Below are positions 58,401 through 64,000 of a stretch of 64,000 bases of DNA, piece by piece (position 1 is the first letter of the stretch; each line of letters opens with the position of its first letter). The notes beneath the pieces are model-generated. The model searched no databases. It was given only the letters and a program-made list of their open reading frames with translations, and had not been told where the DNA came from. The position numbers and the translations under genes are program-made. The stretch covers positions 3,898,947-3,962,946 of the forward strand of contig CAJINV010000002.1 in assembly GCA_905178155.1 (NCBI GenBank), given 5' to 3'. Origin of the DNA: Amoebophrya sp. A120 (lineage: Eukaryota > Sar > Dinophyceae > Syndiniales > Amoebophryaceae).

Positions 58401-61400
58401 GTGCATCACAGATTCTCGAGTCATGTCAGACATGCATGACAAATGTAAGGATCTTCCAGACCCAGGCATGTTTGCAATGCATACTCGGGACCGGGCCCTA
58501 CGACGGCTTGGCGTTTGATGTGAAGTTGAAAGACCGCCTATCAAAAGGTAAAATCCCCCCTCCCCAAGTCGAAAACGAAATTTGTGTTGCTATATTTGAG
58601 TACACAAATCACGTTTGTCTTGCAGTAGAGGACTGCAGGCCTATGCTAAGCCTGAGTAGGGAGGTTTTGGGCTAGGCGCTGAGCATGGCAAACGTCTAGG
58701 CTGTATGGCCAACAGCATCACAAACGGCCTGCAGAGTGCGGCGGAGCCTGTGGAGTTGCGTTCTTGCAAGACAGAGACGATTTGTGGTCACAAATCAGCA
58801 CTACAAATCTTCTGAGACGTACCTCTTCGATATGGGGAGGGGGGATCTTTCCTTACGATGCCGCCAGTTGTTGGAAAAATTGCTGAACAGCGGTGCGTAT
58901 GCATTGCAAATATTTCCGGGTCTGGAAAAGTGGAACTTGTATTGCGTGGTCAGGATTCCAGAAAAATCTGTATCGCATAAAAGTACCAAGAGCGCCGCAT
59001 TTTCGATTTCGTCATGAGATGAAAGCGCAGTTTGTAATGCGCGATAAGCATGAGAAAGTGTCTGAAAAACTTGTCATGCTCCACTGCTGTTACAGGCGCA
59101 GTCACTCATGGCCATTCAGCATTACAGGTGTCCAGACCCAGACACATTTGCACTTGATAGCGCGGATCCGATGGTGAAGGATATTGAATTCGGGAAAACT
59201 TGTATCGCAGGAAAAAACTGTTTCACTGTGAACTTGTGATGCAGAGAATGGAGCGCAGAACGAATTGTCTCGTCACACCTGCAAGACCTTGACTCTTTAA
59301 CGGTGTTTTCCCTTTCGAAGCGCGCATGGCAAATTTTCTGTGTCATGTGTAGCAAACTTGTGATGCAAATCTTGCAAAGTCATCACAGCGAAACAGTTTT
59401 TTCGTAGGATAACTTGTGCGCACGATTTGGCGCTAAGCGGAATTCTGCCCTTCCACACCGATGCCTGGTATAAAGTATGCAGCGTATGGATCAAATCATA
59501 AAGGAAAGAGCAAGAGGATTTTCGCATTGTATTACTTCGTGGGATTTCGATTTTGCGGAGCACGTGGCCGTCGCCCGAGCTTTCCGTGCTGCTGTAAAGC
59601 ATTTGCTATTTTAGCGTTGTACGAGCAGCAGAAATGAAATCAGGGTGATATTTTTAAATCGGTTCGGAAAATGAAATAGAAATACACCTACTTTTTTAGG
59701 CACGCTGTCCGCCTCCAGTCGCTGAAGAAACGGGGTGCAGATTTGCGCACCTGCCGCGATTTGTACGGACGGACGCCTTATCAATTGCAAAAATGTCTGG
59801 GTCTGCAAGATTGCAACTTGTCATGCTAAATCGAAATCGTGCAAAAATCTGTGTTGCATGATTACCAAAAGAGGGCCACTTTTGAACAAGTTCAGAGGCA
59901 GTTTGTCATGCAGAATAGGCATGAAAGAGTTCTCACAGACTCTGTCATGCTAGGTCCCGCATTCCAGACCTCGAGGGTTATGGAAAACCTGCATGACAAG
60001 TTCACACTCTTCCAGACCCAGACATTTTTGCATTTGATACGCCTATTCTGATTGCCTTGGAAGAGTTCAACGTGGCGTTTCTCCGGGCCATTCTGAAGGT
60101 GGAGCTAGGCGAGGAGTGGGGCATGCGGATTTTCCGGAAGATGCCGCCTTACAAGGATATCGCATAGAAAAATATAAACGGCGTCAGTGTACTTGTACGT
60201 AGTAGCTTTGTGATGCAGACGAGGATCTGAGACAGTTTCAAGTGCATTTTTTGTGAGCTGCACGGTGCTGCTCCTGCTGGATCGATATGCATCACTTCAA
60301 GCGGGTTCTTTCCACTTGCTACCTACGCATCGCAGGTGTTAGGTTTTTGTCATGCAAAGGAATAGCAGCCAAAATCAAAAAGGTTACACTAACGCGGTTT
60401 CATTTTTCCGCTTGATAAAGAAGAATGGCCGGCTGATGAAAACTACGTTACAGATCCAACAGCTGGTGAAACAAACGATGCCGGTGAAGCTCGCAGAGTT
60501 TAAGCAGAAGCGGGAGGAATTGGAATTTTTGATGAAGAAGTCCCCTCTGTATCAAAAGGAAAAATCCCCCCTCGCCATATCAAAACGAAGCCTCTAATGC
60601 TGGATTTGCTTACACAAATCAGATTTGTCTTGCTGGAGAGGACTGCAGGCCTATAGTAAGCCTGAGTAGGGAGATTTGGGACTAGGCGTTAAGCATGGCA
60701 AACGTCTAGTCTGTAGGGCCAACAGCATCACAAGCCGCCTGGTGAATGCGGCGGACGACCGGCGGCGTTGCGTTCTTGCAAGACAGAGACGACTTGTGGC
60801 AACAAATCAGCATTGCAAATTTTTTGAGACGTACCTTTTCGATATGGGGGGAGGGATTTTTGTTTTTCCTTGCGATACTCTGTTCGCCGAAAACGCCGGG
60901 CTCGGAAGTGGGGAACTGAACAACGACACGGGAGACGGCGCGGGAAACAACGCGGCTACAACTGGTGCCTCGCCGCTCGACAGCAACAAAGATCGCAAGA
61001 AAACGCGCCGCGGTATTCCGTATAGACACGTCCCCACCTCCACAGACTTGTCATGCAGATTTGCGATCACAGGAACATTTGTAATGCGCATCCCCAAGAT
61101 AAAGAGGCATTTCCAATAGTGTTTTGGCATTTGTAATGCTGCAAACAGGATAAGCAGACCAGATGGATTTGTGCTGCGGTTATCCTTGCTAAAAACCTGG
61201 ACCACACTACGGACTGCAACTTGTTATGCGTGGCTCCCAAAAGTAGAACTTCTGGATTTGTTTTGCTAGTAAGTTCCCAACTTGAAGACAACTACGAGGT
61301 GGGGACGGTTTTACTTGTCATGCGCGGGACGGTGGCCCTACCCTCGGCGGGGGGCCTGTTGGGGGGTACTAGTCCGGTGGTGGAAAAGAGGACGGATGTA

Positions 61401-63909
61401 TCGCAAGAAAAAACTGTTTCACTGTGAACTTGTGATGCATAGAATGGAACACAGAACTATTTGTCTTGCTACACCTGCAAGGCATTGGATTTTTAAGCGT
61501 GTTTTCCCTTGGAAAGCGCGCATGGCAAATTTTCTGTGGCATGTGTAGCAAACTTGTAATGCGGATCTTGCAAAACCATCACAGTGAAACAGTTTTTTCG
61601 TGGGATAGGACGCACAGCAACTGTATTTGGACGAGTTGCGGGTGTACATGCTGGAGTTGATGCCGAAACTTTTTCCAAGGAGCATCACACTAGGTATCAA
61701 ATGTAAAAATGTCTGGGTCTGGAAACTTGTGATGCTGGGTGGCGTGTCATGATGAGGCTAGAAATGCTGGCTCAGCATGACGAGTTTCTGAGCTCCTAGG
61801 TGAAGCCTATTCTGCATGACAAACTGCGCTTCTGCATCACAGAAAAACGGAGCTCTATGGGTAACGTGCACGACAGATTTAAGAGTCATGCCAGACAAGC
61901 ATGACAAACATGAATTCTTCCAGACCCAGACATTTTTACAATTGATACTAGGTAAGAAGTGATTATCCACGCCGCTTTTCTTCCATTTTTTGTGTTTGTC
62001 ATGCAGATCCACGAGTAGAATATGGGTTTGGGTACTACCATGACTATGCGCTCGGTCTTTTATTACCACGCAGTAAAACCACCAGATTCAGATTCACTTT
62101 CACAACCAAGCATAATGAATTACCAGGCGGCTCGTCGTCCCTGCTCACCTTCGGTCCGTATCACATGCAAATATGTCTGGGTCTGGAAATTCAAATTTGT
62201 GATGCTCAACTATTTGGATAAGACTGACGCTCTCAAGTGCAGCCAAGCATGACAAATGTACTTGACGCCGTCTGATGCGTAGCACGCATTACAAACTGCG
62301 TTTTTGCAGGACGAAAAAGTACTAGTGCCTCTCTTGCTGGCTTTGCAACGCAGATTTTTCAGGAATGCAAGACATGCAACACAAGTTCCACTTTTCCAGA
62401 CCCAGACATACATTTTTGCAATGCATAGCCCGTTGCACCGTGCGATTTTGGAATCCGACACGGAATCTATCCTCTGCCAGATCTATCAAAAGGAAAAATC
62501 CCCCCTCCCCATATCGAAATGGAAATCTGTGATGCGGGATTTGTGTACACAAATCGGCTTTCTCTTGCAGTAGAGGATTGCAGGCAGATACAAAGCGGGA
62601 GGAGGGGCGTCTTTGTGTAGGCGCCTAGCAAGGCAGGCATGTCCTCCGTAGGCCATAAAGCATCACAAATTGCCTGCAGAACGCGGCCAGGTTTTTGGAG
62701 TTGTCTCCTTGCAATACAGAGGCGATTTGTGGTCTCAGATTAGCATCGCAAATTTTCAGAAGTATCCCGCTTTGGTATGGGGAGGGGGGATTTTTCCTCA
62801 CGATAAGATCGCCATGATAGCCTCCGACGTGACCGGCCTGCAGGGGTATCCTGTGCACAAGTGTCATACTCGTAATAATTGCAAACAGGCATTACAAATC
62901 TTGCTCTTAAGGTAAATCCGCATTACAAATTTTCTTTCTCATGCTGAGGAAATTTGTAATGCATTTATGCGAGTGCGATACTTCTGCAATGCATGAGGGC
63001 CAGCAGCCGACGACAAACTCGCTGAATTTGAACATTTCGAATTGTCCGAACCTGCTGGCATCTAGCGGGACCACGAGCAGTGGTTCAACATCGGAGCTTA
63101 TCAAATGTAAAAGTGTCTGGGTCTGGAAGAACGCAAGTTTGTCATGCTAATTTTGGATTCTAGAAAAATCTGTATTGCATGACCAGCAAGAGGAGCCCAG
63201 TTTCTGCTACGCGGGGAGGCCATTTGTCATGCGGAATAGGCATCAAGAAGCACTCAGAAAATCTGTGATGCCAGGGAATACATCACAGACGTCACGGGCC
63301 ATGTAAAATCGGCATGACAAGTTCGCATTCTTCCAGACCCAGACATTTTTACATTTGATAGAGCTGGTTCTCCTTGCGCCGAGTAGCCAGGTGGATCACA
63401 ACATCGAAAAGTGGAATATGGCGTTCTCAAATGTTTCATTCTCAACTGTTACATGATTTGTCATGCAAAATGACCACGATTCGCACGACGATCAAGCTGC
63501 TTCGCATGACAAATCATCGAATGGCTAAACAGCATCTAAATCCGTCCCAAATTTGTGATGCAAGACTTGCAAGCTTTCCCCTTTCCCTATTGCTGGTTTT
63601 GCATGACAAATCCATGTAACAGTTGAGAATGTAACAGTTGAGAACGCCATACGGAAGTTGATTCTCCAGGAGTTTCTGGATGTCTTCGAATTTCACGGAG
63701 TCAAGCTCCAGCCGGACTACCCGGAGTGCTACCACAGTACTAGCGGCGGGAAGGGTAGTACTAGTTTGAAGAAGAAGTCGATTTTCTGGGAATTTCCAAA
63801 GCTCTACGAGTGCTACAAGAAGCTGGTGCACGAAATTTCCACGGGCGAAAAAGCGGAAAAAATCGGCGGCGGAGTGGTGGTATTGATTTATTTCGTATAC
63901 TACGTGTAA
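55465..63909 (+). CDS. Ankyrin-repeat-like multi-exon protein
   Basis: About 933 residues in 22 exons, 19 introners and two GT-AG introns. The first 295 residues are Ser/Thr/Arg-rich and probably disordered. The middle has two ankyrin-like repeats: LLEKLLNSGADPMVKDIEFGK with TCAHDLALSG, then LKKRGADLRTCRDLYGRTPI with LIALEEFNVA; ankyrin repeats bind other proteins. A Gln-rich helix, low-complexity linkers and a C-terminal ordered stretch (LILQEFLDVFEFHGVKLQP) follow. GT-AG introns are 59468-59699 and the compound one ending at 62006. The stop at 63907-63909 follows a hydrophobic tail, but GTATTG near 63878 could be a donor, so the gene may run past the window. The start is the first ATG of the open frame and is tentative. 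Confidence 0.72.
56350..56651. mobile_element. Introner, family B
   Basis: TSD ACGAG, exact. Excision joins KIKNE|TNLLIK. Confidence 0.92.
56874..57082. mobile_element. Introner, family H
   Basis: TSD GAAGC/GGAGC. Excision joins LELK|RLQQDC. Interior very close to 4561. Confidence 0.91.
57163..57470. mobile_element. Introner, family C
   Basis: TSD GTGGG, exact. Excision joins NLRRW|AEAHML. Confidence 0.92.
57550..57755. mobile_element. Introner, family L
   Basis: Only copy; TIR TATCAAAGAAAAAAAGTT. TSD AACAG/TGCAG. Excision joins EQQQQQ|QALSST. Confidence 0.85.
57835..58143. mobile_element. Introner, family G
   Basis: TSD TCCGG, exact. Excision joins AGTSG|EPKKPF. Confidence 0.92.
58212..58483. 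mobile_element. Introner, family A
   Basis: TSD CTCGT/CTCGG. Excision joins ELLLV|TGPYDG. Confidence 0.9.
58539..58860. mobile_element. Introner, family C
   Basis: TSD CCGCC, exact. Excision joins KLKDR|QLLEKL. Right terminus is GATG rather than GATA. Confidence 0.91.
58898..59159. mobile_element. Introner, family A
   Basis: TSD GTGCG/GCGCG. Excision joins LNSGA|DPMVKD, inside an ankyrin-like repeat. Confidence 0.92.
59203..59411. mobile_element. Introner, family E
   Basis: TSD ACTTG, exact. Excision joins FGKTC|AHDLAL, inside an ankyrin-like repeat. Confidence 0.93.
59779..60039. mobile_element. Introner, family A
   Basis: TSD CGCCT, exact. Excision joins YGRTP|ILIALE, inside an ankyrin-like repeat. 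Confidence 0.93.
60158..60417. mobile_element. Introner, family H (diverged)
   Basis: TSD AAGGA/AAGAA. Excision joins MPPYK|ENGRLM. Without excision an in-frame stop would follow at 60165. Confidence 0.86.
60550..60877. mobile_element. Introner, family C
   Basis: TSD CTCTG, exact. Excision joins KKSPL|FAENAG. Interior close to 58539. Confidence 0.92.
61014..61322. mobile_element. Introner, family B, altered right end
   Basis: TSD CGCGG, exact, but the right terminus reads ACTTGTCATG instead of ACTCAGGATA. Excision joins KTRRG|TVALPS. Confidence 0.85.
61399..61607. mobile_element. Introner, family E
   Basis: TSD GGATG/GGACG. Excision joins EKRTD|AQQLYL. Orientation opposite to 261. Confidence 0.91.
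61695..61947. mobile_element. Introner, family A, inserted at an ordinary donor site
   Basis: TSD CTAGG, exact, which duplicates the exon-intron boundary CTAG|GTAAGA. The ordinary intron then runs to ATGCAG at 62006. The combined removal joins RSITL|DPRVEY. Confidence 0.88.
62159..62427. mobile_element. Introner, family A
   Basis: TSD GTCCG/GCCCG. Excision joins LTFGP|LHRAIL. Confidence 0.91.
62484..62805. mobile_element. Introner, family C
   Basis: TSD AGATC, exact. Excision joins ILCQI|AMIASD. Confidence 0.92.
62847..62995. mobile_element. Introner, family D
   Basis: TSD AGGGG/AGGGC. Excision joins TGLQG|QQPTTN. Right terminus ATG rather than ATA. Confidence 0.9.
63099..63360. mobile_element. 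Introner, family A
   Basis: TSD GAGCT, exact. Excision joins STSEL|VLLAPS. Confidence 0.92.
63417..63651. mobile_element. Introner, family M
   Basis: Only copy; TIR of about 50 bp with an internal duplication of TTCTCAACTGTTACA. TSD TGGAA/CGGAA. Excision joins NIEKW|KLILQE. Confidence 0.9.
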
Positions 63910-64000
63910 ATCGTGAACGAGCTCCCGTTCCGCATGTAAGGTAGGTGTGAGTTTGGCTTTCGTGCTGAGTTGTGTAGCATGATGACCAGGTCCAGGTCGA

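Noticed and set aside
1207-63145. Recurrent peptide KCKNVWVWK or KMSGSGR at the ends of many frames
   Set aside because: These are translations of the family A terminal repeat in different frames, not a conserved protein motif.
261-63651. Regularly spaced repeats as a CRISPR array
   Set aside because: The repeats are inverted pairs within genes, with TSDs and eukaryotic exons between them; spacing and orientation do not fit an array.
1-64000. tRNA, rRNA or spliceosomal snRNA genes
   Set aside because: Looked for by eye; nothing with recognisable conserved boxes or cloverleaf was found, though a weak one could be missed without a covariance search.
1-64000. Bacterial-type operons, ribosome-binding sites and terminators
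   Set aside because: The genes are spliced and separated by spacers; purine-rich leaders such as that before 38695 fit eukaryotic start contexts better.

Overview
This is nuclear DNA of an intron-rich unicellular eukaryote. The best fit is an alveolate, probably a syndinean (Amoebophrya-like) dinoflagellate. The reasons are: every recognisable gene is on the + strand; the genes are packed with short introns bounded by terminal inverted repeats (TIRs) and target-site duplications (TSDs), i.e. introners, which have been described in Amoebophrya; only about ten introns are ordinary GT-AG; and one spliced-leader-like stretch occurs. The organism is inferred from these traits, not proven.

Layout: (1) 34-17804, 3' part of a giant gene with DUF4116-like repeats, 5' end outside the window; (2) 18096-24806, a low-complexity protein with one membrane segment, probably the 3' end of the same gene; (3) 25757-28821, an adenylate-kinase-family protein; (4) 31043-36569, an FHA-domain coiled-coil protein; (5) 38695-39072, a small intronless acidic protein; (6) 40271-44020, DRG1, a translation-associated GTPase; (7) 45213-53768, a GT14 (core-2/I-branching) glycosyltransferase; (8) 54420-54798 on the - strand, a broken retroelement integrase; (9) 55465-63909, a protein with two ankyrin-like repeats. 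Two GC-rich blocks (about 29260-30700 and 36840-38110) and AT-rich spacers separate the genes.

The main feature is the introners: 99 complete copies in 13 families, about 25 kb in total. Family ends read inward from the element edge: A TATCAAATGCAAAAATG (37 copies, about 250-290 bp); B TATCCTGAGTAAAAACG (13); C TATCAAAAGGAAAAATC (13); D TATCCTGTGCAAAAGTA (13, about 150 bp); E TATCGCAAGAAAAAACT (6); F TATGAGAGTGCACAAC (3); G TATGGAAGCGTCAGG (4); H TATCCAAGAAAAAAACG (4); I TATTCCAATGAAAAATG (2); J, K, L and M one each. Each copy starts TAT and ends ATA (rarely mutated) and is flanked by a 5-bp TSD, exact in about two thirds of cases and usually one base off in the rest. At nearly every site I checked by hand that removing the element plus one TSD copy restores one continuous reading frame. 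In the entries, X|Y shows residues joined at that junction. Exons are the intervals between successive elements, less the downstream TSD copy. No introner lies between genes.

Limits: all boundaries were read by eye without alignment or RNA data, and an error of one or two bases is possible, especially near 34300.
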